NCBI GenBank assembly: GCA_944472135.2
Contig: OX235262.1
Span: 65,844,887-65,908,886 of the forward strand
Origin: Trichobilharzia regenti
Lineage: Eukaryota; Platyhelminthes; Trematoda; Strigeidida; Schistosomatidae
Length of the DNA stretch: 64,000 nt
Direction: 5' to 3'
The notes under the pieces were generated by a model that saw only the letters and a program-made list of their open reading frames with translations, ran no database searches and was not told where the DNA came from. Below are positions 34,601-46,400 of this stretch, piece by piece; the stretch's first letter is position 1; the number at the start of each line of letters is the position of its first letter. Both the position numbers and the translations under genes were made by a program.

Positions 34601-35245
34601 TTATAAATAAGTAGGTGGGAACAACAACAAGCATCAGTCACCATTTATCTAAAGAAGCCGCTTCTTTCAAGTACAAGCGGCACAGGTGGGGGTATCAAAG
34701 ACAGGATCAGAAAGGTAAGGCAGATCTTTATTTCTCTGAAGTGGGTGTGGAAATATACAGCACACAGTATTATGGAACGAGATCTAGATTTTTAATGCTA
34801 GAGTCAAGTCAGTTGTTCTATTTTGTTCGAAGACTTGGCAAATCACGGAAAGCGTTTCGTATAGGCTACTTCAGACTTTAGTCAACGTCTGCCTTCGTTA
34901 GCTCGATACTGATGATCACACGGACGGCTAGAAAGGATAAGTAACAAGGCGTCGAGCCAACCAAGAACCTGTTGCTCAACGAATATATAGAAGTAAATAG
35001 AAATGGTCAGGAAATACACCCAGGAGATCTTCGAATGTAATCGTACGCCAGGTGTTTAAGTGGAAGGCAAACGGAAAAAGATAACTTGGGTATCTGAAGA
35101 CAACATGGAAGAGATCGTGTGAGTAAGAGATGAGAGTTTGTGGGTAACCTCTAAGCCAGCTAAAGAGGACTAAAGGAAACAGGATGAAATGAAGATGTAC
35201 TATTGAATCCCTATGTTCCACTCAGAACCTGGAGGAATAACAATA
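34600..35245 (+). mobile_element. RTE-type LINE 3' end (decayed)
   Basis: The + strand pieces GGGIKDRIRKVRQIF, RLPSLAR, GRLERISNK and HGRDRVSK-like text in several frames align with the RT-to-C-terminus block of the RTE copies. It ends with CCCTATGTTCCACTCAGAAC and an AATAAC-type tail. Confidence 0.7.
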
Positions 35246-35599
35246 AGCCAAAAGAAGTCACATGAAGTTTCAAACCACTGCGGGAGTAAAAATTACTATT
35301 ACTATATGCTCGAGACAATTAGTCTTTTCCGTTTGTACTGAATACTGCCATTCACAGTGACCTCCTGAACCATTAACACTTCTCGCTGCACGGCTTCACT
35401 GGCTTCTCAGACGTTTCTAGACTAGCTGGGAAGAAAATATCTAAATTATTTGGAAACGGTTTTCCTTTGAATGCCATGTAGGACGGTTTTATTATCGTAC
35501 AGTCCCCATTGTAACATCTTATTTTTACTTCTGACGAATGTTTACCACTCATAGACTGAATCTGTTTTCAACTGTTAAGCTGTGGACTTGAAGTCAGAT

Positions 35600-35930
35600 C
35601 AAGAATCGGTATCATTTAGAGAACCAATAAAACTCGGGGACTCCTAGACAGATGTGATGTTGTGCTTTGGAGCTCTTCATTATGACCCTATCGGTGGTCG
35701 AGAGCAGGATATTAGGCTTACGAGGCGATCATGTTGACGCAAGAAATATAACATAGGAATTCTAACTTCTACCGATTCCGGGTATGTAAAACGACATCTC
35801 CAGCTAATGTCACCGGTGAATGTTTGTTCTCACACCCACTTTGACAAGTGCCAGCAGTTATATCTTCTCACTGGAACTATAGACACTCCATCTAGTAATA
35901 AGTCACTAGTGAGTATTAGAATAATTCTCA
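35600..35930 (-). repeat. Decayed family B SINE
   Basis: The family landmarks appear in order on the minus strand: 5' part GTCACTAGTGAGTATTAG, ACACCCACTTTGAC, ATAGGAATTCTAACTTCTAC, tRNA-side GGTGGTCGAGAGCAGGATAT and tail TCATTTAGAGAACCAATAAA. The ribozyme core is destroyed. Confidence 0.6.
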
Positions 35931-36609
35931 TATTTTCGAAATTTCGTATCTGTTAACTGCTGAACTTATATTTTACGACTGTTTACCCACACACAGATAT
36001 TTAAACACACTGTCGTATACCGCGTATACACGCATATATTTTCATATTCAGTTTTCTACGACCATGAACTTTTAGTCGAACGTAACTACTGAAACTCTGA
36101 TGAAAAGTACACTCTGTTTAAAGTGTATAACAAAAGTAGACTTAATATTTGGAAGTTTGAGGTCAAATTTTGATCGCAGCTCACACAATTTTGTTTATTT
36201 TTCATGTTAGTGCCTGTTTCATGACTCATATAATTGGACAAAGGTTTTAAAAACAAGAAATGTCCTTTTTATAAATAAGCCTCTGTTATGCTAATTTCGA
36301 TTAATTTCCCTGAAGAAGTTCGGACCAGCTTGTCGAACGAAACTTTGGAATGACTCGTTTCAATTTAGTTGAGATTTTACAAATATAATTTTTGAAAATG
36401 TCTACTGAAATTCTGGATATTGTATGGAAACATTTTAGTATTTTATAACCAGATTTTGTAACTAGACGAGATACAAACAATCCATTAGAAGAAACATTAT
36501 CTTCCAATGTAAATAATAACGCCGAAATTATCTTTTTTCAAGAAATACATTATCTATGCATCGCTTAGAGAACGGTGAACTTCATGAGACAGAAACTTAT
36601 TCTCAAGTA

Positions 36610-36955
36610 TTGGATTTGTAAGGATTTTTTTGACTGCATGGAGGATTTCATCATGAGCTGACATCACTTAGAGAACCATTGGAAAACCTGGGAGTACTGG
36701 ACAACTGTTTCATCCTAGTTTGGGACTCTTCAGCAGTATGCATCCGCAGGTGTTCAAACCCAGGAGCCTTCGGTTACAAGGCGAGGTCATAGACCACTGA
36801 GCCACTGGGACCCGATCCAATGGTCCCTGAATTCTTACTTCTGCTGAAAAGTCCCAAACTGGGGCGAAACAGCTGTCCAGTACTCCCAGGTTTTCCAATG
36901 GTTCTCTAACTGATGTCAGTTTATGATGAAATCCTCCATGCGGTCCTCCTACATT
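36610..36955. repeat. Fold-back family B SINE pair
   Basis: The minus-strand copy (36612 to about 36840) and + copy (about 36838-36945) meet where the 5' part of one joins the ribozyme of the other. The + ribozyme at about 36841 has CTGAAAA (invariant G8 lost) with an intact GAAAC AGCT GTC CAGTAC. The minus ribozyme at about 36695-36742 has CTGAAGA with stem II GTCC/GGAT. No clear target duplication was found. Confidence 0.72.
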
Positions 36956-36959
36956 CGTT

Positions 36960-38170
36960 TACTGAAGAAAACAAGCATAACGACAGCATGATGCTGTGTA
37001 CTACTGATTGATTGTTATAAGTAGTTAGAAGCCTTTCACGTAAAACAATGCTTGAACCCGATCCATCTGTCTGAGCTGTGCCAGATTGGGTACACCGCTG
37101 GTGGGAAATGGTCGTTCAGCCATAAAATCTTCTCCACCTGGCGAACAAGGACTACTGGTTGATGAGGCTAGTCTCAAACTACTTACACCAAACAATCAGT
37201 AGTATATAGTATCTGGTTATTAAGCTTGATTTTCCTGATTACCGTTTATGACATGAAACAGACGACACATTGTGGTCTCACTGCTTCTGGTTTCGAGAGG
37301 AGGAAACTGTGAAATATTTCGCCCCTATAATTTGATTTAAAGCCAATATAAGCTATATGGTAATTGTTTCATTAATTTTTTCAATTTTGCTTTTTCGCAT
37401 TCAAATTTGAGTTCATGGGCTAAAAACAAAAAAAAAGGAATTGATATCTAAACCAAAAATATTTTTGCACTAGGATAAGAAAAAGTAGAAATATCTATAA
37501 ATCAATACATTGACAAATCGACTGTTATCTGGGTCAACTTCTAGTGTTAATAAAGAAAGAAAAAAACTAATGAAAAGTTTTTCATCCTTATTTTAGATAG
37601 ACAAGTCAATGATGCGTTAACTTACTAGGTGTAGTATGTGTGGTATAGTATACCTATAGGTTTTTTCTAACCTTTCAGTTAACTGGAAAATATGTGATAA
37701 TAATAAAAGTAATGATAATCTATTGAGCAAGTGTAGCTGAAGCGATAAAATGCATAAAAAGAAGCAAAAGGACAAATAAAGAAGCATAAAGGCAAACAAA
37801 GAATTCATTTACTGCTATTCTGAATACTATTCACTTATTTATTTTCTATATCTCGTCACCATAATTTCCGCATTTTCATCAATGAGTGAAAAGGTTATTT
37901 TAAGCTTTTATCCTGGTCAAACATTTTGTTTATTTTGATTAAAAAGTGTAAAATACAAAAAAGAGATAACCGGGTAGTCGAAGGATTCTGCAAAACGACA
38001 GATACACTGCTAGAAATTCTTTGAAAGGTGTTCCAGCTCTGAAAATGATAATCTACATGAAATTGCAGTAAGCAGCATAATGATGTTATTGCCTAAATGT
38101 TAGGTCTGTTTGGCACAATCATTCCTATATTAAAAAGTGGTTTTAAGTGCAACTGAAACTCCATTAGTAT
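36960..38170. other. ABCG intron 4 segment without recognised repeats
   Basis: AT-rich; nothing is supported. 37040-37200 is less AT-rich and might be an unrecognised dispersed repeat. Confidence 0.35.
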
Positions 38171-38579
38171 TATTGCTGTTATTGTTCACTTGAGTTCCCC
38201 GTGAAATATAGTGCCTCAACAAAACATCTTCACCTCATCCTGATCCCTGATGTCCTAGGCAGCTCTCATCTCCTCTCCACACGACCTCCTCCATGTCATC
38301 CTCAGATACATAACTCGTCGTTTCTCAGCCAAGTCATGCTCGAACGATGGCCTCGCGTGTGCAATATTAGTTAACGGTCTCCTCAGCGTGTTTCCGATCC
38401 AACTCCATTTTCTCCGACATATTTGTTCAACAACAGATTCCTGTTCGCCTCGTTCCCAGAGTTTCTAGTTGCTAATCCTTTCTCTTGAAGTCCTATACCC
38501 ACAAAATACAGGGTAATGAAACTCCTAAAAGAATCTGATTTCCCAAAACGCAAGCTTTTCTGTACACATTCTGATATTC

Positions 38580-38912
38580 ATGTGTTGGTTTGTAGGGATT
38601 TGATTGGTTTCAGAATTTCATCATGAGCTGACATTAGTTAAAGAACCATTGGAACACCTTGGAGTACTGGACAGCCGTCTCGTCCTAGTCTGGGTTTCTT
38701 CACAGTACGCACCCATCGGGATTCGAACCCAGGACCTTCCAGTTACAAGGCGAGCTCGTATACCATTAAGCCACTGGGACCCGATCCAATGGTCCTTGAA
38801 TTCTAACTTCTGCCAATTCACGACATAGCGCGACCACTAGCCAATGTCTTCGGCGAGTATTTGTCCTCACAGCCGACCCGCTGCACCCTACTGGTCACGA
38901 CTTCACGGTAAT
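38580..38912 (-). repeat. Family B hammerhead SINE
   Basis: Complete family order on the minus strand: 5' part, tRNA-Thr-like head (A box TGGCTTAATGG, B box GGTTCGAATCC) at 38720-38785, damaged ribozyme (TGTGAAGAAACCCAGACTAG, CGAGAC) and tail with the GTAGGG end at 38595. Confidence 0.82.
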
Positions 38913-38939
38913 CAACTCAGAATATTTACGTGAAAATAT

Positions 38940-39445
38940 AGACGCTATCAGGGGGCATCTGTAGACATTTTCAGCAGCAAAGTTAGTCCAGTCACTTCCT
39001 CTATACGGATGAGAAACTTGGCGAAGGCGCCTGGAAAGCATTTCTGACAATCCACTGCATACTTTCCTCAACAGCCACCTTCGCTAACTCCATATTGATG
39101 ATCAAATGCCCAGTTGGAAAGGATTAGTAACAAGAAACTCTGGGAACGAGGCGAACAGGAATCTGTTGTTGAACAAATATGTCGGAGAAAATGGAGTTGG
39201 ATCGGAAACACGCTGAGGAGACCGTTAACTAATATTGCACACGCGAGGCCATCGTTCGAGCATGACTTGGCTGAGAAACGACGAGTTATGTATCTGAGGA
39301 TGACATGGAGGAGGTCATGTGAGGAGGCGACGAAAGCTTTCCGGTACTTGTGGGGCCAGCTGCATAAGACTTCAGGGATCAGGAGGAGATGGAGATGTTT
39401 TGTTGAGGCCCTACATTTCATTGGGAACCCGAGGGAGTTATGATA
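38940..39445 (+). mobile_element. RTE-type LINE 3' end
   Basis: An open frame 39114-39443 reads ERISNKKLWERGEQESVVEQ, RRKWSWIGNTLRRPLTNIAH, YLRMTWRRSCEEATKAFRYL and FVEALHFIGNPREL. A decayed NCLRSIL-type region precedes it. It is the best-preserved RTE C-terminus in the window but lacks RT. No AAT tail is obvious. Confidence 0.82.
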
Positions 39446-40413
39446 GAACATGTTTAAAATAAGCCTATTGGTGTCTTATGTTGACCTTGGGAATTTTGAT
39501 TGCTCAAATTAATTTATAAAGCCAATCAGTCTAGCGGATGCGTTCACGAGACTTTATACTACTCAGTGAAATACTTTAGTCAACCTTTCACAATGACCTC
39601 ATGAACTGCATTTCAAGTTTTTAGCTTTAAACTTTAGTCTTTCATTTGATCCGTCTCCAAATTTGAAGTGGCTTCTAGTTGAAAAAATTTATTACAAGGC
39701 TCTAACAACAAAAACTTGTGTGAAAGGTGTTTCTGATGTGATGGATGAGGTGATGCAATTTTAGAAGCGATTCCAACCTACATCATTCATAGCTGGAGTT
39801 TATCGAAACTGAGACATTGTTGTGTATGTTTCTATAAGTCGCTCAATGTCACAGTAAGTTACCTCACCTCCGAGCTCTTTGGGCCACAATTGACTTCTTG
39901 CCCTATTGTAATGAATACATCATATTATGCGAAGTAGCATCTAGTATCCCGATATTGAAGTATTTTGCACAAGTGTTAAACATTATTTTCTACAAAGTAA
40001 TTTTTTTCATTTCTGCTTTATAACCCTATTTTTACATAGTTATTAAAGCTGGCGATAATGTAGTCCCTGATAATTTACTTATTTTGTAACGTATCCATCT
40101 GCAGAGTTCATGACCCTCAATAAGTCGAGTAGTTGAGATATGTTAAAATATATACTAACAACTCAACACAACCTAGTCACTCGATCAGTGGTCATTTTTG
40201 CCTCATCTCTCCTTTACTTAACACTTGATGCATACTTTTAATCTTATTACCAATCTTTCATTGATGTAGTCTTCCCTGTCGACCAATTTTTTGGTAAAAT
40301 GATTCAAGGCCATTTACATATAATATAATGTATGGGTAAATTTTATATTTCGTGATCTTTATATATACGAAGCTTTGTAATTTTCCTTCCAATCCATTCT
40401 TCCTCTTTTACAG
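39446..40413 (+). other. End of ABCG intron 4
   Basis: No repeat was recognised. It ends with a strong pyrimidine tract TCTTCCTCTTTTACAG at 40398-40413. Confidence 0.6.
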
Positions 40414-40528
40414 TTGTACTTCCTAACTGATGGACATTGTATTTATCGTGGACCAGTTTCATGCTTAGTTCCATATTTGGCTACACAAGATTTAATTTGT
40501 CCATCTTATCATAATCCTGCTGATTACT
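40414..40528 (+). CDS. ABCG1: ABCG-like transporter, exon 5
   Basis: Residues 243-280 plus one base: [38 protein letters not shown]. This is the conserved ABCG region after the H-loop (Y.L..G.C.Y.G ... CP.YHNPADF). The donor GTAAGT starts at 40529. Confidence 0.95.
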
Positions 40529-40670
40529 GTAAGTAGTTTTCCTTCAGTTTCAAAAAAGAGAAGAATTATTCTATAGTTAATTACACTTTTTATCTACAGT
40601 ACTAATTGTCAATTAAATCTTAAATGGTAAATTAATCAATTATACATTTACTACTGTTCAGCGATTTTAG

Positions 40671-40687
40671 TAGTAGTAGTAGTAGCT
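40671..40687. repeat. (TAG)n trinucleotide run
   Basis: About five to six TAG/AGT units in intron 5. Confidence 0.9.
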
Positions 40688-41258
40688 TACAGCTGTATGA
40701 AGGAATGATTGACATTTGATATGAATTTTAATTACTTACAAGGTAGACTTTTTATGTGAACAAAATTAATAAATGAAATAAATTAAAAATGTTAAAATTT
40801 AACTACAGTTTATTTCACTTTCAACGTAGCTTTCCTAATGAAATCAAAGTGAACTAGACAGTGATGCTTTTATCTTATTTTGTGATCTGTTGGCAGTGCA
40901 CATTCAAAAATATGTATGAAACAATTAACTCTTTTTGCACTTTCAAATTAGTACAAAGTAATTGTTCACCGCCCCTTAGCTTTCTGTTATTCAGTAGTTG
41001 ATGTTGCTTAATTAAGAAAATTAATCAAATCCGAAATAACGCTATAGCGTCCTAGGTACTATAACCAGACAGTCTACACCCACGTCATGGCCCAAACCAA
41101 CTGTCGAAGAGTTTATAGATTTGAACTACGCTTTTTACTGAATACCACTGACTGTTTCTCAGCATAATCTTATTTCATTTAGAACTGATCGTTGAGGTAA
41201 ATGACAGCGTGGCATGAATAATGCATACGCTAGGCATATTATGCATGTAATAAATATG

Positions 41259-42211
41259 AAAACAGAAAGATTGAGCGAAGAAATATTTACTTTTCAATTA
41301 GATCTTCATCTTTGGCTCTACTCTAATATATATAGCACTTTAACTACAATACGACAGTTTGCCAATCAAGTGGCGATAAGTTTGTTAACAATAATTAAAC
41401 AGTGTTAATGGGTTAATAGTTAACGAAGAAAATCAATACAGATTTAAAAGGTGGAAATGGATAGAATAAATTAATTTTACAAGAATAACACGTAAATTTG
41501 TCTAAATTATTTATTTTATTTTACTTATTTTGACCACTTTATCTTTAATTTACGTGTTATTCTTGTAAAATTAATTTATTCTATCCATTTCCACCTTTTA
41601 AATCTGTATTGATTTTCTTCGTTAACTATTAACCCATTAACATTGTTTAATTATTATTATTATTGTATCCTTTAGTTCCTAGAGGAACATAGGGCTTCAG
41701 CTGCGCACCTCCATTGCCTTCGGTTTTCTGACAACTTTTTCACCCTGCTCCAGGTCTGTCCACATGCTTTCATCTCTTCCTCGCATGACCTCCTCCAAGT
41801 CACCCTTGGACGACCAACTCGCCGCCTCCCTTTCGGGTTCCACTCGAGGGCTTGTCTAGTGATGTCACTTGATGGTTTCCTCAGCGTATGGCCAATCCAT
41901 CTCCATTTCTTCCTGCCTATTTGTTTCACAATCGGTTCCTGGTTGGTTCGCTCCCAGAGATCCCTGTTGCTGATCTTTTCTGGCTGGCCATCTGATCTTG
42001 AGTATTGAGCGGAGACAGCTGTTAATGAAGGTCTGAAGTTTGTTTGAGATGCTCTTTATGACTCGCCAAGTCTCTGATACGTATAGTAGCACTGACTTCA
42101 CATTGGAGTTGAAAATCCGGATCTTATTTTTGATTCTGAGTGCTGTTGACCTCCACACAGATGAGGATCTAATTGAAAAGTAAATATTTCTTCGCTCAAT
42201 CTTTCTGTTTT
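41259..42211. repeat. Inverted duplication split by an RTE insertion
   Basis: Outer arms 41259-41310 and 42160-42211 (52 bp, one mismatch) and inner arms 41389-41498 and 41547-41653 (about 110 bp, one or two mismatches) form one palindrome with a 48-bp loop. The left side contains 78 bp (41311-41388) absent from the right, where a 506-bp RTE 3' end (41654-42159) sits instead. The original palindrome had arms of about 240 bp. Confidence 0.88.
41654..42159 (-). mobile_element. RTE-type LINE 3' end
   Basis: The minus strand reads KIRIFNSNVKSVLLYVSETW, SNKLQTFINSCLRSILKIRW, then after a frameshift KWRWIGHTLRKPSSDITRQA, GRPRVTWRRSCEEEMKACGQ and EALCSSRN. The tail CCCTATGTTCCTCTAGGAAC is followed by an AAT run at 41653. 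It is 5'-truncated before the RT domain. Confidence 0.87.
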
Positions 42212-43050
42212 CTAAATGTCAAAATGGGGATTTTTTCTTTAATAAATATGACTCATGTTAGCAAATGCCAACCAGCGTTTTTTTATCTATGCTAAGATTA
42301 CATTGGCTATTAGTCTATAAGAGTTGATACGAATTTCAAAATTAATGAAGCATTCGACACATCTGAACATTTCTCGATTTATCCTCAAATTAGGAGTCGT
42401 TACTAGTTAGTTTGGCAACATTATCTTACATTTAACAGGAGTTAATCGCGTGTCAAACGTATTTTAATTTTTGCTCAAACTGTTCTAAAGACGCATTTGT
42501 CAGTGTCTTTACCTAAAGGAATAACATCGCCAGTATACTTTAAATGAGGATGACTTCCATGGCAATAAGTCTATCTGTGAGATAACAAAGTTGTTTAAAG
42601 TCGAATACATTAGCGAATCTTCAGTGAATTTTATTAAAAAAACTGTGTAAACAAGTATCAGTGATGAACACCATCGGTCAGACATAGTCATCTTAGTAAT
42701 TGATTTTAGTCCTAAACTAGTGCAATAGTTGTATTAGGAGTATCTATTCAGTTTGATGACGAAGAACGCCCAGTGGTGGTTTAGCTAATTGCCTGTCCCG
42801 TTCCAGCACTGATTTCAAACATAGTGAAGGACACTCACATCCGGTGACCACTGACATCACCTAATGATGAACATAAATTGGTCACCCAAATGTTTGTACT
42901 TGATGAAAAGGATCGGAGGTAGATTGCCGCTGCTTCTGTAACTACTGTGTAGACTTCCATCTTGCATAAAATCATCCAAGTGTTTACCTACAAATAAATG
43001 GACATAGAAGGCAGACATTTGCGAAAACATTATATGCTTAGACTGTTAGG
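42212..43050. other. ABCG intron 5 segment without recognised repeats
   Basis: Nothing is supported. 42770-42960 is less AT-rich and could be an unrecognised dispersed repeat. Confidence 0.35.
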
Positions 43051-43414
43051 GAGAAAGGTATTTTGATTGGACAGTAGTAACTAGTGTGACGTGTCTAGTC
43101 CTTTCTTTGGTGCAGACTGAATTCTATCAGTCAGGTTTGTAATGTGGCCACCATTCTAGGTAGCTTGCCATGACGGTGCACATTGGTTTGGTGACATTAG
43201 ATAGTTGGAGGCAAGCGAGCCCGAATAGCTCAGTGGTAACGTCTCTGACTGCAGCACTGGGTAACGCCGGTTCGAAACTCAGAAGGGACATGAGTTCCTT
43301 CGAGGTTGCAGATACTCCTTGCTGATGAGTGCCAACTAGCATGAAACCTAGGTCAAGCAAGGCTTCCTGTGGCCGATTGCCTCCAACTATCTAATATCAT
43401 CAGTGAGAAAGGTA
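43051..43414 (+). mobile_element. Family D tRNA/hammerhead SINE with 10-bp target duplication
   Basis: GAGAAAGGTA at 43051-43060 and 43405-43414 bounds the unit. Order: leader (GTAACTAGTGTGACG...), the inverted tail TTAGATAGTTGGAGGCAA (about 43196), tRNA-like head (AATAGCTCAGTGG; B box GGTTCGAAAC), a hammerhead-like core (43317-43362), then the tail TTGCCTCCAACTATCTAA (about 43378-43395), exactly complementary to the inner repeat. Confidence 0.85.
43317..43362 (+). ncRNA. Family D hammerhead-like ribozyme
   Basis: CTGATGA at 43322-43328; stem II GTGC/GCAT at 43329-43332 and 43339-43342 with a 6-base loop; GAAAC at 43343-43347; short helix III over CTAG; cleavage triplet GTC at 43352-43354. 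Helix I is CCTTG/CAAGG, but three bases (AAG) sit between GTC and CAAGG, so helix I would be imperfect. Core bases are intact; activity is uncertain. Confidence 0.6.
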
Positions 43415-45262
43415 GCTAGATATGTACTCCAGTATAATATCAACCTTCCGAACATCCAACACATCCCTTAATGGGATATAGACACAGGTCCTCCATCCCT
43501 AACTGAGGTTACTAAAGTTGTCACGAATCTGAAACTAGGCAAAACAGCGGGACCTGATGGAATGACTCCAGAGGTATTTAAGTACGGTGGAGACAGTTTA
43601 CTGTTTGCATTAACTGAGGTACTAGGCAGCGTCTGGAAATCAGAAGAAGTCCCATTGGGTTGGTGTAATTCACTGATTATCCCCATATACAAGAAGGGAG
43701 ACAAGTCTTCCTGTGATAATCACAGAGGGATTAGCTTAACTAATATAGTATCTAAAGTCCTAGACTCAATAATCATGCGTAGACTTAGTGGTGCTCGGGA
43801 GGCACAAACACGAAAGAGCTAGACAGGCTTTAGACCAGGAAGAGGGTGTATTGATCATATCTTCACCCTCCGACAAATTCTAGGACATAGGCATTCCTAC
43901 CGGCGTCCAACAGTCATTATATTTCCTGACCTAAAGGCAACATTCGACTCTGTCGATCGGGAAGTTCTCTGGAGATGCTTGGCTGTAAAGGGAATTCCGA
44001 GAAAATACATTGCACTGATTAAATCACTCTACTCGTACTCATACAGGCAGCCAGGAGAGGGCTTACGGCGAGCTGTCATCTGAACTGATGACGACCAGTG
44101 GTGTCCGTCAAGGATGCCCATTATCCCCTTTTCTATTCAACTTCATCATAGATGTGTTAATGGACTTAACCCTAAGTGAATTCAGTGACTCAGGGATTGA
44201 CTTGCTACCAGGGAATAATCTCGTTGACTTGGAATATGCAGACGATATAGTCCTTCTAGGCGAAGACGCTGACAAAATGCAGATCCTTCTAAACACCTTG
44301 AGCCGCAATCTACGAATGTTTGGCATGCGATTCGCTCCCGCCAAATGCAAGATGATGTTACAGGACTGGACTACATCGACGCCTAGTTTAAAAATAGGAA
44401 GTGAAGTGGTAGAGCACGTTGACCGCTTCACTTATTTGGGAAGTACCATCAGCCAACGCCAACGGGTTGATCTCTGAAGAAATCTCAGCACGAATACAGT
44501 GGCTCGTTTCGCATTTGCCAGTTTACGCCGACTCTGGCGCAGACGAGATGTTCGACTATCGACCAAAGGGCGGGTGTACTGCTCATCAGTCCGCTCCGTC
44601 CTCCTTTATGGTTGTGAGACCTGGCCACTGAAAGTGGAAGACATGAAAAGACTAGCTGTGTTTGATCATAGGTGCCTGAGCTCTATTTCCCGTGTAAAGT
44701 GGCATAATAAGGTGAGCAACATGGAGGTTAGGCGTAGAGTTCTATGTAAGGAGGGGAATCAATCAACGAAGTCGTGAAGTTACAAAGACTGAGATGGTTA
44801 GGACATGTGTTACGTATGCCTAGTCATCGCCTCCCTCGACGAGCAATGTTAGCGGATATAGGGTCAGACTGGAAAAAAGCTAGCGGCGGTCAAACAAAAA
44901 CTTGGCACCAGTCAATGAAATCCACAACAGTCGGTCTAAGCCACGTAGGAAGGTGTAGACTTCCAGGCTGGGGTCCTCGGGACGGTAAAAATCTATGGTT
45001 GGAAGCAATTGGTGACATGGCTCAAAATCGTTCTCAATGGCTAGCGCAGATGCATCCACTCCTTGTGACTTATGATCTCCAATGAAACTGTTTTGTTCTT
45101 CGTTATTACTCCCTTGTCTCACACCTCTGCTCACTGTTTCTATTATGCTTTTCTTGTACTTTCTTCTCTTGCTTCGCGTGCTACACGGAGTGTGGCGAAT
45201 TGAACTGCCGCACATTTGTGCAAAGTTCTATGTCGAAAACAGACAGACAGACAGTTAGTTAT
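43415..45262 (+). mobile_element. Second non-LTR (RTE/SR-type) LINE, RT to 3' end
   Basis: The + strand encodes, with stops and frameshifts, KLGKTAGPDGMTPEVFKYGG, PIYKKGDKSSCDNHRGISLT, TGFRPGRGCIDHIFTLRQIL, SGVRQGCPLSPFLFNFIIDV and EYADDIVLL (YADD at 44235-44246), then FTYLGSTIS, SVLLYGCETW, LRWLGHVLRMPSHRLPRRAM and WHQSMKS. It ends in ACAG tandem repeats at about 45238-45256. It is a different family from the AAT-tailed RTE. The endonuclease domain is absent. The HRCLSSISRVKW block and multiple frameshifts show it is dead. Confidence 0.88.
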
Positions 45263-45689
45263 AGAAACAGTAGTGAAGGATATTAGTAACCTGAAGGTAA
45301 ATATTAGTTGACATCCATGGATTTCTACGGTTTTTGCATAAGTGAAAGAAGAAAGGAGATTGATACTCTGTTATATTCTACCATTTAGTAGCATTGAATG
45401 ATATCAATAAATATTATAGAAAAGCTTTTAAACTTAGGTTTTATGTTTTCATGATTTATTGTATATGTGACTTATCTTGTACTCTCACATTGATGAATAA
45501 TTTCAGTGAAGTTAGAATTGAGTCATAACAGACGGTAAACGAATTCTGTCGATAGATGTACGTTAGCAATGTACATCAGACGATCATGTCACATATTATT
45601 TGTTGACCTGTTGTTTTACTGCTCACTTTTGGACTATTCATTTACACAGACAGATAAACAAAACTTCGAAGTAATTTACAGTAGATCAA

Positions 45690-46110
45690 TTATACTGCCT
45701 ATTTATTCAGTATTATTTACTTGGGTTCCTAGTGGAACATAAGTCTGTAACAGCACATCACCATTCCACTATGCTCTTTACAATCGTTTATAGTAGGCTC
45801 CCATAAGTTGTTCTTTTCTACCATGGTATCCTCCACTTCAACCTTGAGTGCCCAACTCGTCGTTTCCTACGTGGCTCTCACTAACTCGGGATTTCAATCA
45901 ATGGTCTCCTCAGCATATGTTTAATCCATCTCCATTTCTTTCGTTATATTTGTTAGGTGATAGGTTCTTGTTTAGTTAGTTGCTAGAGTTGCTTGTTGCT
46001 AATCCTTTGTGTCTGGTCATTTGATCTTCAGTATGGAGCGAAGGTGACTATTGACTAAGATCTGCATTGCATTCACTAGTTCAGTAGTTTGTTAGCTGGT
46101 CTTAATCCTT
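45690..46110 (-). mobile_element. RTE-type LINE 3' end (decayed)
   Basis: Minus strand: landmarks CCTAACAAATATAACGAAAG and ATGGAGATGGATTAAACATA (the RWRWIG block), TGAGGAGACCATTG and TTGGGCACTCAAGGTTGAAG, with tail CTTATGTTCCACTAGGAACC. Many substitutions and deletions. Confidence 0.75.
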
Positions 46111-46400
46111 GAGAAGAATAGAAGGTTGAGTGTCGGTCTGGAGACAACCCAGGAAAATTAGTTCAACCACTACTGAAGCTTCAAAACTTTTCATGAACTG
46201 TAATCTTGTATCCATTAACAAAGCAAGTTCGAGTTTATAAACTTTAAAGAAATTTAGTGTTATATTCTAAGGAAAATAAAATAAGGCAGAAGTGAAGGTG
46301 TCATTTTATTGTACATATTCCTAATTTACTTAGGTAGTTCAGTTGGTTGGTCAGTCAATATAGATTTACTCATTTACACTTATTATTTATCTATTGATAG

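Larger units (their letters stand above)
38172..39445. repeat. Inverted duplication of an RTE 3' end around a family B SINE
   Basis: The minus-strand RTE segment 38172-38486 and the + strand RTE segment 39117-39445 are reverse complements. The stretch 38290-38475 against 39120-39315 is almost identical, and both share private changes away from the family consensus (TTCGAGCATGACTTGGCTGA, GTTATGTATCTGAGG). The distal part diverges, with a 27-base length difference. The spacer contains a SINE (38580-38912) and the rest of the + RTE (about 38940-39116). Confidence 0.82.

Noticed and set aside
43200..43280. Possible tRNA gene with GGTTCGAAAC
   Set aside because: It is the head of a TSD-bounded family D SINE; the stems are imperfect and it recurs in other copies.
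44108..44431. 107-codon minus-strand frame
   Set aside because: It is an antisense shadow of the LINE reverse transcriptase on the + strand.
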